A stretch of 64,000 nt of DNA from Candidatus Caldilinea saccharophila (GCA_016710365.1 JADJVW010000003.1:340051-404050); one strand, 5' to 3'; positions 37,206 to 47,640 are shown, numbered from the stretch's first letter. Notes: generated by a model from the sequence alone, not told the origin. Program-made: numbers and translations.

Positions 37206-39177
37206 TCATGTCTCACTCCACCGCGCCCCGGCCTGCTTGACGCCGCGCGCCAACGTCACGACTGCCTCAGGGCCATCCAGCGCGATCAGCAGCGGCAGCA
37301 CACCTGCGATGCCGTGCACAGTCTGCCAGAGACCACGTTGGCTGTCTGCCTGCCAGATGGCGACAATGAACTGTTCCGCTGCGCTGCGCACCGTAAGCAG
37401 CGCGGTTTGCCCATTAGGACTTGTGGCCGTCTCCTGTTTGAACTCCGCGCCCAGTTCATTGACCAACAGGTGGGAAAGGTTGTTGAGTCGCGCTGCATGT
37501 TTCTCGCCGCTGCGCGCACGCAGCGTGTTCTGCAACGCTGGCAGCACTGACAAAGCGAGTTGGGCGCGCCCACTGACCAGAAGCGGCGCCAACAGATTAT
37601 CCACCATAAAGTTGACCAATGCTTCACCGTCTAACAGGCGCGGCGCCCACGCCAGCAGTGTGTCAACTTCGCGCTTCAAAATTGCCTGATTGCGTGCCGA
37701 CGGGATTTCCTGGAGCAGCAAGGCGCGCAGACGCAAGCCGTCACCGCGCAGGTCATCATCGTTCAGGCGCGGGCAAAGAAGGTGCGTACGTTATGCCAGA
37801 ATCCTGTCGGTTCGCGCCAGGCGTCCAGAATCGTCAGCGCCTTGTCCGGCTGGTTGCGTTCGAGATAGACCTGGGCCAACCCCCAGATCAGCGCACGCTC
37901 GGGATTGCGACCTGGATAAGCGTGCGCCCACTCCAGCCCTTTTTGGATCTGTTCCTCAGCCAGCGCAGGCTCCTCGACGGCCAGCAGGCCGCGCACCAGC
38001 CCAATGTAGCCTTCCGCCTTCGTGGGATCCTTTGCCGAGATCGATTCGACGACATCGATCGCAAATTTGGCGGCGCCTAGCTCGATCAACGTGGCGGCCG
38101 CGCCGGCCGCGGTCCAGCCGTCGCTCTGGGTGCCGAGCAACACAAGCCGATTCGCCAGCTCGATGCGCTCTTCACGCGGCATCTGGCGCACCGGCATGGT
38201 GCGCACGGCTTCTTGCATCGTATAAACTTGAAAATCGATGTCGGCGTCCGCGGTCGGGCGTTTCACCTGACGCAACAGGTTTTGATCGCCTTTACGCAAC
38301 GACAAGCCGCTCTCGCGCCGCGCCGCCTGAATGTTGGCGATAGCGGTCAACTGCGCCAGCACTTCGTCGATGGCGCCGGCTTGCGCCAGCGCGATGGCGG
38401 TGAGCCGCCGCGCATGCAGGCTGGTCAGGGTGGCGTGGCGAAAAGTGTCGACGCCCAGGCCGAGAAGACGCGCCATGCGCGGCGCGACGACGGGCGCACG
38501 TAGATGCTCGCCGCCGCGGTCGTCACGAGCAAGACAAATTGGGCGCCGGCGTCGCTGTAGCGCCGCAACGCGTTGCTGATGACAGCGCTGCTCAAGGGGT
38601 GCAGCCCGACCCGCACGCAGATATCGGCCAACAGCAGACGCTGTTCGGGGGTGACAATCGGCCGCTCCCACGGTTCGGTGAATTGGTCGAGGCGTTCGAG
38701 CAAGGTGAGCGCCTGTTGGTCGTCGCCGATCGTGGCCGCCGCGGCCGCGGCAAAGACAAGCCGGTCGCGTGCGACAACGTCGTCGCGGGAGGAGTTGGCC
38801 GTCAGGAGCTGCGGTTGATAACGATGCAGCTCCTGGCCGACCAGATCGGCAAGCCCCAGTTTGCGGTCGATCTGCCTGGAAAGACGGTGCAGCGCCTGCA
38901 CCCAGGTCAACGGTTGACGCTGCGCTACCATGCTGGCGACGGATAATGTTTCCGCGCCTGCGCCTGCGTCCGCTAATGCTTCCCAGCATTTTTGGATCAG
39001 CCAGGAGTCGGGTCGATAGACCGCGCGATCTTCGAGCTGAACCTGGTCCTGTTGAGTCTGCGCCGCGAGCAGGAACTCCAACGCATGTTGCACCAGGGTG
39101 CTGCGTTCGACGCGCGCTGGGGCATCGGGAGATTTAGGCGCGGTCGGCGTGGTCGACGTTTCAAACGAAGTGCTCAT
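37206..39177 (-). CDS. Helical-repeat (TPR-like) protein of unknown function, frameshifted
   Basis: Three frames (39177 to ~38490, then to ~37755, then to 37206) join into ~655 residues with no stop other than those caused by single-base shifts. Repeated amphipathic helix pairs, e.g. DQQALTLLERLDQFTEPWERPIVTPEQR, EEPALAEEQIQKGLEWAHAYPGRNPERALIWGLAQVYLERNQPDKALTILD, suggest a TPR/superhelical scaffold. No signal peptide or catalytic motif. It is the third gene of a close-packed unit with the small membrane protein (13-base gap) and translin. Function unknown. Confidence 0.65.
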
Positions 39178-39190
39178 AGGCGTGCGTTCA

Positions 39191-39454
39191 TCAGAATAGC
39201 CAGCGAGCGGCGAACAGCGCCAACAGCGCCAACAGCGCAAAAAGTGCGATGATCAACAGCCAGACGCCGGCGCGTTGGAGCCATTGCGCCCGCTGCAGGT
39301 CTGCGCCATGCGCGACGTGCCGCGCGACGCCATGTGCGAGAAGCTGCGGGTTCTGATGCGGCGCCTGTTTGACGTGCGCCAGCCACCAGGCGCGATGGCA
39401 AAAAGCCCACAAGCCAATGTCGCTGGCGCGCACAAGCGAACGGTCGTTTGCCAT
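39191..39454 (-). CDS. Small membrane protein with Cas4-like N-terminal motif
   Basis: 87 residues. RASDIGLWAFCHRAWWLAHVKQAP resembles the N-terminal Cys-containing segment of Cas4-like PD-(D/E)XK proteins, but the nuclease core is absent and the C-terminus is a membrane span (VWLLIIALFALLALLALFAARWLF). Eleven bases after translin, same strand. Similar short proteins are, to my recollection, frequent in Chloroflexota; function unknown. Confidence 0.6.
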   Translation of the reverse strand: MANDRSLVRASDIGLWAFCHRAWWLAHVKQAPHQNPQLLAHGVARHVAHGADLQRAQWLQRAGVWLLIIALFALLALLALFAARWLF

Positions 39455-39465
39455 GCGGATGCCTC

Positions 39466-40158
39466 TCACTCCTGTCCGTAATCGTCGTCGGCGACCTGCA
39501 AACCGAGGTTGTTGGCGGCAAAATCGGCGCCGAGATTGCGCTCGAAGCCCAGCAACGCGTCGCGCATCTGGTCCTGGCGGATCGCCAGGGTCAGGTCGCC
39601 GCGCGTGCGTTCGAGCACGCCACGCAGCACGTCGGTGTGGCGGCGCAGCCCGTCGGTCACGGCATCGGGAAAATCGACGGTGATGAGATGGCTGTACACT
39701 TCGTCCATGAACTCCAGGTATTGCTCGGCTTCGCTCACCTGGCTGCGGCGCATGAGGTCGAGCACAAAGCGGCGCATCTCAGTGGCGGCCTCGCTCATCC
39801 CGCGCAGATACGTCGGGCCGGTGACGTAAAGCTCCGCCGGCAGCGACAGCGGCAACTTGCGCGATACGGCGTTGACCAGATGCGCCTCGACCAGCTCTTT
39901 GAGCGCATCCTGGGTGTAGCCGGCGTGATAGAGCGTGGGCTGGTCGGCTACGGCTTCGACCATTGCTTTGGCTTCGCGGCGCGCCTGTTCAAGCAGCGCG
40001 TCCGCCTCCTGCCATTCGTGGCGATGGATGGCGCGGATGCTGTGCGCGCAGGAGCGGGTCAACGTGCGGCTGCGCGCCAGCGTGGCGTCGCGCAGCGTGT
40101 TGAGCGTGGTGAGATTGTCGCGAATGGCTTCGACAATTGTGCTGAGTGTAGCTGTCAC
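39466..40158 (-). CDS. Translin family protein
   Basis: 230 residues from GTG 40158 (AAAGGA upstream). All-helical; SCAHSIRAIHRHEWQEADALLEQA, YHAGYTQDALKELVEAHLV, LPAELYVTGPTYLRGMSEAATEMRRFVLDLM and VDFPDAVTDGLRRHTDVLRGVLERTRGDLT are characteristic of the translin/TRAX fold. In eukaryotes translin forms RNA/DNA-binding octamers and TRAX adds an RNase site; archaeal and bacterial members are barely studied. TRAX catalytic acidic residues cannot be confirmed by eye. First gene of an operon with the Cas4-like and helical-repeat genes. Confidence 0.85.
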   Translation of the reverse strand: MTATLSTIVEAIRDNLTTLNTLRDATLARSRTLTRSCAHSIRAIHRHEWQEADALLEQARREAKAMVEAVADQPTLYHAGYTQDALKELVEAHLVNAVSRKLPLSLPAELYVTGPTYLRGMSEAATEMRRFVLDLMRRSQVSEAEQYLEFMDEVYSHLITVDFPDAVTDGLRRHTDVLRGVLERTRGDLTLAIRQDQMRDALLGFERNLGADFAANNLGLQVADDDYGQE

Positions 40159-40342
40159 TGACTGGTCCTTTAGCGGGCGAATGCATTTGCGTCTTGCAAT
40201 AAGACGCGCCGCGAACTTGTTCCGTTGGCTGGCGACCTGCGGCGGTTGCGCCGGTGCAGCCAGACCCTGTGCCATTATACAGAACCTGATGGTTTGAACC
40301 GAAATCGTTCTCTCCTGTCAGTGGCCGTTGTCTGACATGTGA

Positions 40343-40428
40343 TGTAAACTATGCATTACAAAATGTAAAATATACTTGACATGCTCGGATTCTTGTTGTA
40401 GAGTTGTTTGTGTAAAGTTAATTTTACA
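40343..40428. promoter_or_regulatory. Two TGTAA-N8-TTACA operator-like sites
   Basis: TGTAA-N8-TTACA occurs at 40343-40360 and again at 40411-40428. The first is upstream of the -35 box, the second just downstream of the -10 box. The 18-base spacing is identical. Likely binding sites of the XRE regulator encoded at 40839. Confidence 0.7.
40376..40404 (+). promoter_or_regulatory. Sigma-70-type promoter of the membrane protein/XRE pair
   Basis: -35 TTGACA at 40376-40381, 17-base spacer, -10 TAGAGT at 40399-40404. Consensus -35 with a moderate -10, 58 bases upstream of the first ATG. Confidence 0.7.
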
Positions 40429-40461
40429 TTTTGACAAGCAAATGTGACAAGGAGATTAGAA

Positions 40462-40842
40462 ATGAAAGAGCACAGTCGCATCTACCTGCGCGATTTTATC
40501 GGCGCAATGGCTGCTTATATGTTTCTGTTAATTGGTTCCCTGGTGTTCATTCCGCTGCTGCAAGAAAGCCCGTGGCGCTTTGCAGTGGCGGTGCTGCCCG
40601 TGATTCCGCTGCTTTTTGCCCTGGCGGCCTATCTGCGTTTTCTTAACCACATGGATGAGTTGCAGCAGCGCATCCAATTGAACGCGCTTGCCTTGGCCGC
40701 CGGGGTTGTCGGTATGGTGAGCTTCACGGCCGGGCTGCTCGAAAATGTCGGTATCCCGCAGTTATCGCTGACGCTGATTTTCCCGCTGATGATCGCCTGT
40801 TGGGGCATCGCCTCGATGTACTTTACCTGGAGGTATCGATGA
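40462..40842 (+). CDS. Four-span membrane protein of unknown function
   Basis: 126 residues with four hydrophobic helices (FIGAMAAYMFLLIGSLVFIPLL, FAVAVLPVIPLLFALAAYL, LALAAGVVGMVSFTAGLL, LTLIFPLMIACWGIASMYF) and a conserved-looking MDELQQRIQLNALA between helices 2 and 3. AAGGAG lies 7 bases before the ATG. Its stop overlaps the ATG of a small XRE regulator, a common pairing in which the regulator controls the membrane protein. Function unknown. Confidence 0.8.
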   Translation: MKEHSRIYLRDFIGAMAAYMFLLIGSLVFIPLLQESPWRFAVAVLPVIPLLFALAAYLRFLNHMDELQQRIQLNALALAAGVVGMVSFTAGLLENVGIPQLSLTLIFPLMIACWGIASMYFTWRYR

Positions 40843-41039
40843 AGAACCGGCTGCGTGTGCTGCGCGCTGAGCGCAACTGGTCGCAGGCTGATCTGGCGGA
40901 GCAATTGGAAGTTTCACGTCAGACCATCAACGCCATCGAGACGGAGAAATACGATCCAAGCCTGCCATTGGCATTCAAGATCGCTCACCTCTTTCAGATG
41001 TCGATTGAGAGCATCTTTCAATATGACGGAGCGAACTAA
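40839..41039 (+). CDS. Small XRE-family transcriptional regulator
   Basis: 66 residues, single helix-turn-helix: MKNRLRVLRAERNWSQADLAEQLEVSRQTINAIETEKYDPSLPLAFKIAHLF. Similar to the YozG/short Cro-like group. ATGA overlap with the membrane protein gene. Converges with the CLC gene, the two stop codons overlapping. Confidence 0.9.
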   Translation: MKNRLRVLRAERNWSQADLAEQLEVSRQTINAIETEKYDPSLPLAFKIAHLFQMSIESIFQYDGAN

Positions 41040-43107
41040 ATCGATGTGGCGCCGCTGCGTAGACAGTTCTGAATGCGTTCGATGTCGCTCCGCTTGACAA
41101 AGGCCGTCACCGTGTCACCGGGGCGAAAGCTGGTGTCTCCATGCGGAATGACAACGTGACCGTTGCGACGGATCGAGACCAGGATGCATTCATTCGGGAT
41201 CAAGGGGGCAATATCGAGCAGGCGCTGATTGACAGCCGCGTCACCCGATTCTAACACGATGTCCACGAATTCGGTGTCGTCGAGATTGCGCAACTGCATC
41301 CGTCTGGTGCGATGCTGCAATTCGGCGCGCCGACTTATCGCGATATCATAGGCGCGGATAATGTCGCTGCGCCGGATCATTCCGATCAGGCGCTCCGGCG
41401 CGTCCGTTTCGACGACGGGCATCCGGCCGAGGCCGCGCGTGCCCATGCGCCGCAAGACTTCGCCCACCGGTTGCACTGGCGTAGCCACCAGGAGCCGGCT
41501 GCGTGGCGTCCCGATCTCGCGGGCCTGGGTTCGACGCGGCAATCCATTTTCGACCGCGCGATCCAGATCGGTGATTGTGACAATCCCGCTCAGTCTGCCA
41601 TCTTCATCCAGCATCGGAAAACCATGACGATGAGATTGGGCGAAAAGATCCGAAAGGTCGACCAGGGTCATATTTTCGGGAACGGTCTGCACTGAGCGTG
41701 TCATCACCTCGTCGACAGTCACACTCTGCAAGATATCCACATCGCGGCCGCGCTCAAGAGAGATGCCTTTGAGTTTGAGCTTGAAAGTGTAGATCGATTC
41801 TGGGAAGATGCGTTCGGCGACCAGGGTCGATAGCACCGTGGCGAGCATCAAAGGGAGAATCAACTTGTAATCGCCAGACATCTCAAAGACGATGAGGATG
41901 GCTGTAATCGGCGCGCGGCGCCGGCAAAGACGGCTGCCATGCCGACAATTGCATAGGCGCCCGGATTCACAACCACATCCGGCCAGAAACCTTGTGCGAT
42001 CTTGCCGACCATTCCTCCCAACACCGCACCCATAAAAAGGCTCGGCGCAAACACACCGCCAGAGTTGCCAGAACCGAGGGTGAACGAGGTGGCAAGCAGT
42101 TTTCCGACCAACAACACGGCCATAAAACCGAGAGAAAGTGGAAAGTCCTGGGCAATCGTTTCAGCAATGGTGTGCAGACCAGGCCCCAGCACCTCCTGGC
42201 CCGGAATCAGCAACGCGAGGATGCCGGTCAGCGTCATGCCCAATGCAGTTTTTGCGGGCAGCGGAATACGCCATTTGTCAAACTTCTCCTCGGTAAAGTA
42301 AAGCACGCGAATGAAAAGCACAGCAACTAATGCAGAAACCAACCCCAGCATTATGTAGATCGGCAATTCCGCCAGGCTATGCAACGGATAAGCCGGCACC
42401 TGAATGGCAAGCTTATTGCCAAGCAGCGCCTGGCTGGTCACCGATGCGGCGACGGCGCTGATGACGACAGCGCCAAAATAGCGCACGGTAAAGCGGCCGA
42501 GGATCACTTCCATGGCAAAGATCGTGCCGGCAATGGGGGCGTTGAAGGTCGCGGCAATTCCGGCTGCCGCACCACAAGCGACCAAGGTGCGCACACGCTC
42601 CTCGGAGAAGCCCAGGATCTGGCCAAGCGTGGAACCCAGCGCCGACCCTACCTGCACGATAGGCCCTTCTCGCCCGGCGGAACCGCCCGTTCCAATCGTT
42701 AACGAGGAAGCCAACACCTTCACCGCGGCCACGCGTGGCCGGATCCGTCCGCCGCGGATCGCGATGGCTTCCATCACTTCGGGCACGCCATGACCTTTTG
42801 CCTCACTCGCCCAGCGGTCAATCAACAAGCCGACGAGCGCGCCCGCCGTGGCCATGACCGCCAGCGTGCCAACGATCAACCCGACATTGTCGACGACCAA
42901 CGCTGTGAACGCGCCGATCTGCTGTAGGAGCCAGATAAAGATCATCGCGCCCAGTCCGGTGCCGACGCCGACGATCAGGGCAGTCACAACGATGACAATT
43001 TCTTCGGGAACGGTGAACCGTTCTATGATGTTAGCAAGATAGAGGCGAAGCTGATTGCGCGTATTGTTCGCAGCAACAGAACGACTGGGTTCGGCGTGTT
43101 CGGTCAT
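41036..43107 (-). CDS. CLC-type chloride channel/transporter with CBS pair and TrkA-C-like tail, frameshifted
   Basis: Frames 43107 to ~41912 and ~41912 to 41036 join to ~690 residues. CLC signatures: AKGHGVPEV, GREGPIVQVG (gating Glu present) and SGNSGGVFAPSLFMG. The frame breaks near 41912 at AGAAR, where relatives have APITAILIVFEMSG, and the second frame supplies exactly that. Then come two CBS domains (VMTRSVQTVPENMTLVDL... and GTPRSRLLVATPVQPVGEVL...) and an RCK-C-like domain (FVDIVLESGDAAVNQRL...VIPHGDTSFRPGDTVTAF). Glu at the external gate and absence of the GSGIP form hint at an antiporter, which is inference. Confidence 0.92.
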
Positions 43108-43269
43108 TTTGCGTCCAATCAATAACGGATGAATCCTATTTGAGCAGTTCTCTGCGGCGCGCCATAGTGTTTGCGTCGTGTTCATTATTCATCAAGCGGT
43201 CTGTTAGCGTAATAGAGTATGGAAGCATGGTCAAATCAGCGTCAAGCTTTGCACCCACCGGTCTCAGAG

Positions 43270-43406
43270 ACTGTTTGAAAAGTAACCACGAAGACGCGAA
43301 GTACGCAAAGCGGCGCAAAGAAGCACCTGGAAGCCGTCTTTGCAAATTCTTCTCTTCGTGCCTCTTTGCGCCCCTTATGACTGCGTGGTGGGGCTTTTCA
43401 AACAGT
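43270..43406. mobile_element. MITE-like element with 13-bp terminal inverted repeats
   Basis: ACTGTTTGAAAAG at 43270-43282 is perfectly repeated inverted at 43394-43406. The 137-base element contains inner ACGAAGA/CTTCGT and GCGCAAAGA/TCTTTGCGC pairing and no gene. It lies in the 435-base gap between the CLC and MOSC genes; the rest of that gap shows no feature. Confidence 0.8.
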
Positions 43407-43542
43407 TGCTCAGAAAGGATGGCGCCCTGCAATTGCGTCCGGCTTATTTCGTTATGCAAGGATGGCCGTCCGGCGCCATTTAGAATACATGCTAAAGCCG
43501 GATGATATCCATCTGGAATGCAAGCAAGGATAAGAGCCAACT

Positions 43543-44187
43543 ATGCGATTGAGCAGTGTAAACGTCGGTCAGCAACAGCCGGTGCAAAACGCAAAATTGT
43601 CGGGCGCCACCGGCATCTATAAGCTGCCGGTGACAGGCTCGGTGACAATCACGCCGCTTGGCCTTGCCGGCGACGCGGTCGTCGATGTTCAGAATCACGG
43701 CGGCGTCGACCAGGCGGTCTATGTGTATGGTGAAACGGATTATGCCTGGTGGTCAGCGCAACTGGGCGATGAACTGGCGCCGGGAACCTTTGGCGAGAAT
43801 CTGACCATCAGCGCGCTGGAGAGCGCCATCCTCAACATCGGCGACATCCTGCACGTAGGTGCGGTGGCGCTCCAGGTGACGGCGGCGCGCATCCCATGCG
43901 TCACGTTGGCCGCGCGTATGGGGGACCCCGGCTTCGTTAAACGTTTTCGCGCGGCGGAACGGCCCGGCGCCTATTGTCGCGTGCTGACTGCGGGCGAAGT
44001 TCAAGCCGGCGACGCCGTGCAATTAGAACGCTATACAGACGCCACTATCTCAGTCCTGGAAATGTTCCGTGATTTCTACGACCCTCACCCTGACGAGGAA
44101 ACGATTCAGCGCCACCTTGCTGCACCGATCGCACGGCGCGCCCGCGCCGATGTGGAGGAAAAAGCGCGCAAGAGGAGAAGCGCCTAG
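43543..44187 (+). CDS. MOSC domain protein, YiiM-like
   Basis: 214 residues. VNVGQQQPVQ, GLAGDAVVDVQNHGGVDQAVYVYG, APGTFGENLTI, RIPCVTLAARMGDP with the conserved Cys, and the C-terminal 3-alpha region match YiiM proteins, which reduce N-hydroxylated base analogues using molybdenum cofactor. This is a second likely Moco enzyme beside MsrP in the window. Confidence 0.92.
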   Translation: MRLSSVNVGQQQPVQNAKLSGATGIYKLPVTGSVTITPLGLAGDAVVDVQNHGGVDQAVYVYGETDYAWWSAQLGDELAPGTFGENLTISALESAILNIGDILHVGAVALQVTAARIPCVTLAARMGDPGFVKRFRAAERPGAYCRVLTAGEVQAGDAVQLERYTDATISVLEMFRDFYDPHPDEETIQRHLAAPIARRARADVEEKARKRRSA

Positions 44188-44231
44188 CCGCGCATCCGGC
44201 TTCTCCCTTCACAATCGCGCTGTAAGGTCAC

Positions 44232-44283
44232 ATCGAACACAAACAAGAGGCGCCCGTCAAGGCGCCTCTTGTTTGTGTTCGAT
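44232..44283. terminator. Bidirectional terminator hairpin, 23-bp arms
   Basis: Perfect arms 44232-44254 and 44261-44283 (core GAGGCGCC/GGCGCCTC) with a six-base loop, rich in A before and T after the GC core on both strands. Between the convergent MOSC and ssb genes. Confidence 0.9.
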
Positions 44284-44334
44284 TGTCAGTGCAATGGCCG
44301 CTCATCGAGCCTGGTGCGCGACTTCCGCTACGGG

Positions 44335-44751
44335 CTAGAAAGGGATGTCTTCGTCGCTCATGCTCTTGCCTTCCTCGGCCACAGCAGCCGAAGGCGTTGA
44401 GCCACTGTTGTATGACGACCCTTCTGCGCGACCTAAAAAGCGAATTTCGTTGGCAGTTACATCCAGCGAGAAGCGTGCGTTGCCGCTCTTGTCTGTATAG
44501 GAACGCGGCTCTTCAAGTTCGCCAACCACAAGGACTTGGCGGCCTTTGGTCAGGTACTGGCTGGCAGTTTCCGCCAATTTTCGCCAAGCCGTCACACGGA
44601 ACCAGAGCGTCTTCTCTTGTTGTTGCCCGTCCTGGCCAACCCACCGTTTGCTAACTGCTAAGCTAAAGCTGGTCACCGGCACACCACTGGACGTGTAACG
44701 CATTTCCGGATCGTTCCCTAAGTTTCCGACAAGTGTAAGCTGCTGATACAT
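44335..44751 (-). CDS. ssb: Single-stranded DNA-binding protein
   Basis: 138 residues. OB fold with MYQQLTLVGNLGNDPEMRYTSSGVPVTSFSLAV, WFRVTAWRKLAETASQYLTKGRQVLVVGEL, followed by a short tail ending MSDEDIPF, the conserved acidic tip that recruits partner proteins. The ATG has AAAGGAG about 10 bases upstream. Short tail and orphan position suggest either the main or an accessory SSB. Confidence 0.95.
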   Translation of the reverse strand: MYQQLTLVGNLGNDPEMRYTSSGVPVTSFSLAVSKRWVGQDGQQQEKTLWFRVTAWRKLAETASQYLTKGRQVLVVGELEEPRSYTDKSGNARFSLDVTANEIRFLGRAEGSSYNSGSTPSAAVAEEGKSMSDEDIPF

Positions 44752-44840
44752 GGTTCTTGGCTCCTTTGAACGGGGCGGAATACTTTATCTTGCAAAACGT
44801 CGTGCAAAACGAAAAAGAATGCACCTGTTTGTTATTTTAT

Positions 44841-44869
44841 ATTGTACCGGTTTCTTTTTCTTACGTCAA
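44841..44869 (-). promoter_or_regulatory. Sigma-70-type promoter of ssb
   Basis: Minus strand: -35 TTGACG (44869-44864), 17-base spacer, -10 TACAAT (44846-44841), 90 bases before the ssb ATG. Confidence 0.75.
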
Positions 44870-45024
44870 AAAACCGATCTTACGCACAGAACATCCGTTC
44901 GTTTTGCCGGACAATAACTGCCAAGTATTTGCCGCGCTCCCTGTGCTGCTCAAGCGGATTGGGAAGCGCAGGCCGGAGGCGTTTTCACCAACGTTACGGT
45001 GTATATCCCGCCCCCGCGGGTCGA

Positions 45025-45054
45025 TTGCAGCTTGCGCCTGTGCGCTGGTATACT
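45025..45054 (+). promoter_or_regulatory. Promoter of the solute-binding lipoprotein gene
   Basis: -35 TTGCAG at 45025-45030, 18-base spacer, -10 TATACT at 45049-45054, 50 bases before the ATG. The rest of the 44752-45103 gap shows no gene. Confidence 0.6.
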
Positions 45055-45103
45055 GTCTTTGCCAACATGCAGTGAACCTACAATCCGAGAAAGGATGTAT
45101 CCG

Positions 45104-47640
45104 ATGAGGCACAGCATAACGCGCCCAGTATGGATGATGGCAATGCTGCTGACGATGCTGGCGGCCCTGCTGTTTGCCGCCTGCCGCCCGGTGAATACTC
45201 CGCCAGCGGCTCTCCCATGCTGCCTGACGCTGCCGCTGACTGGCAGGCGATTCTTAAAGACGGCAAGCTTGTCGTCGGCGCCTGCGGTGGACTATCCACC
45301 CTTTGAATTCTATGATCCGAGTTTCCAGATCGACGGTTTCGACCCGGCGTTAGCGCGCGCCATTGGCAAGCAACTGGGGGTCGAGGTGGAATTTGTCGAC
45401 CTGGCGTTCGACGGACTTGCGCAGGCGCTGACGCTCGGTCAGATCGATGCGGCAATTGCCGCGGTCTCAGAAACTCCGGAGCGTGCGCGCCTGGTCGATT
45501 TTACCACGCCCTACTTTGTCTCATCCGATGCGTATCTCACCAGCGCCGCCGCGGATCTGACCGTGCGCACAAATGAGGATCTAGAGGGTCTGCGCGTGGC
45601 GGTGGAGCGCGGTTCGATCTATGAAGATCAGGTGCAGAAGACACTGGTCGATGCGGGACTGATCGCCCCGCGCAACGTGTTGCTGTACGATGACCTGAAC
45701 AACGCTGTCAGCGACTTGGCAGCAGAGCGCGTCGACGTCGTTGTGCTCGATCTGCTGGCCGCCCAAGCCTATGTCGCTGCGGGTGAGGCCAGGCTTGCCG
45801 GACAGGGCATCAACGAGCAGCAGTACGCGATCGCTGTGCGCCGAGGCTCCACCGCACTGCGCGACCAACTCAACGCGGCGCTGGCCGCGCTGATGGCAAG
45901 TGGCAAGACCGCGCGCCTCGCCGAGCAATATCTGGGCATCCCGGTGAATGAGTTTGCGGCGATCCCGGCGCAAACGGCGACCGCGGCTGCCGAAGCGGCC
46001 TCATCCTCCACGATACCGCCCCTCCCAGCCGCGTGTATCGACGGCATGGCGTGGGTGGCCGACCTTACCTACGACGATCAGGCCATGACCGCCCCGCCGG
46101 TGATGTTCCCTGGGCAGCCCTTCCAAAAATCCTGGCGCGTCCAGAATATTGGTGCATGCACCTGGGACAGCAGCTACTTTTTTGCCTTTGCTCGCGGCAA
46201 CGCTCCGGGCGCGGGCATGGGTATGCGCGACATGTCGGTCAATGTGCAGGGAACAGTCGCACCGGGCGCCACCTACGATGTCGCCGTCGACCTGGTGGCG
46301 CCGTTGCTGCCCGGCGTCTATCAGAGCTTGTGGGAGCTGCATGACGGCGTCGGTAACGCGTTTGGGCAGACGCTGCGCGTGGGCATTCAGGTGGCAGGCG
46401 CACCAACGCCGACGCCTGCGCCGACGCCAACGCCCGTGCCTGGCATCATTTTTTCCGCCGACACGATGGACATCACGCGCGGCCAGCCTGTGACCTTCGT
46501 GTGGGATGTGCAGGACGCCCAGGCCGTGTACTTCTATCAAGAGGGTCAGGACTGGCAGGCCAACGACGTAGCTGCGGCCGATCAGCAGGTGGTTTACCCG
46601 GAACGCACGACGGCTTACGTGCTGCGCGTCCTTAAAGACGACGGCGCGGAAGCAATTCGCACTATCACCATCGACGTGCAAGTGAACGCCGGCCCCGCCA
46701 TCGAATCCTTCGCCGTCGTTCCCAACAGCGCTGTGCCGGCCGGTGCGTGCGTCGATATCTCCTGGCGCATCGTCGGTGAGGGCGTCACCGTGCAACTGAC
46801 GCGCGACGACGCGGTGCTGTGGGAAGCGGCGCCGTCTGAAGGTAATTTACAGGACTGCCCGCCGCAGATTGGCGAGTTCGTCTATACTTTGACGGCCACC
46901 GACGCGGTCGGCGCCGACACCCGCCAACAGACAGTGCGGGTGGTCAAGGCCGATGCCGCCGTCGAACCTGCACCCCCTTCGAATACGGCGCCCGTGATCG
47001 ACGCTTTTGCCGTTTCGCCCGAAGCCGTCGTCGTCAACGGCTGCGTGGCGATCAGTTGGAATGTCGGCGGCGATGTCAAGACCATCCAGATCTTGCGCGG
47101 CGATACCGTGATTCTAGACGACGCTGAGACAAGCGGCTCCGGGCAGAATTGCCTGACCGATGCGGGCGTCTACCGCTTCCGCCTCGTCGCCACCGGTTCG
47201 ACCGGCGAGGAGAGCAGCGCCGAAGTTGCCGTCACCGTCGCGCCGCCGACCCCAATTGCGCCGTCTGCCACCGCCCAAGCGATCCTGCCCTGACCGGCAA
47301 AACGTGGGCGCTGATCTCCCTGTTCGACGGCGTGAGCGCCATGCGCGCACCGCTGGCCGACAGCCAGATCACCGCCGAGTTTAGCGACGACGGCCTGCTG
47401 GCTGGCTCGGCCGGTTGCAACAATTACAGCAGCGGGTACACTGCCTCTGACGGCGTCATGAAGATCAGCCCGGCGGTTGCCACGTTCAAGTTCTGCAGCG
47501 AGCCGGCAGGCGTGATGGATCAAGAGGCGATTTACCTCGCCTTGTTGACCACCGTGTCGACGTATGCCATCGAAGAGGGTCAATTGACCCTTGCCGACGG
47601 CAGCGGCCAGTCGCTTGCGGTCTTCGCCGCCGGACAGTAA
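45104..47640 (+). CDS. Family 3 solute-binding lipoprotein with Nbr1-like Ig, Ig-like repeats and META domain, frameshifted
   Basis: ATG 45104 has AAAGG upstream. Signal peptide with lipobox FAAC, then a bacterial extracellular solute-binding family 3 domain (VDYPPFEFYDPSFQIDGFDPALARAIGKQLG...), an Nbr1-type Ig domain (PGQPFQKSWRVQNIGACTWD), a Pro/Thr spacer (PTPTPAPTPTP), three Ig-like repeats (ISW-x-V-x-G type) and a META/HslJ domain (TGKTWALISLFDG...AGCNNYSSGYT) in the frame that starts near 47280. Compensating indels at about 45224 and 45285 scramble ~20 residues after the lipobox; another near 47280 splits off META. No permease follows, so a sensing or scavenging role is possible. Confidence 0.82.
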
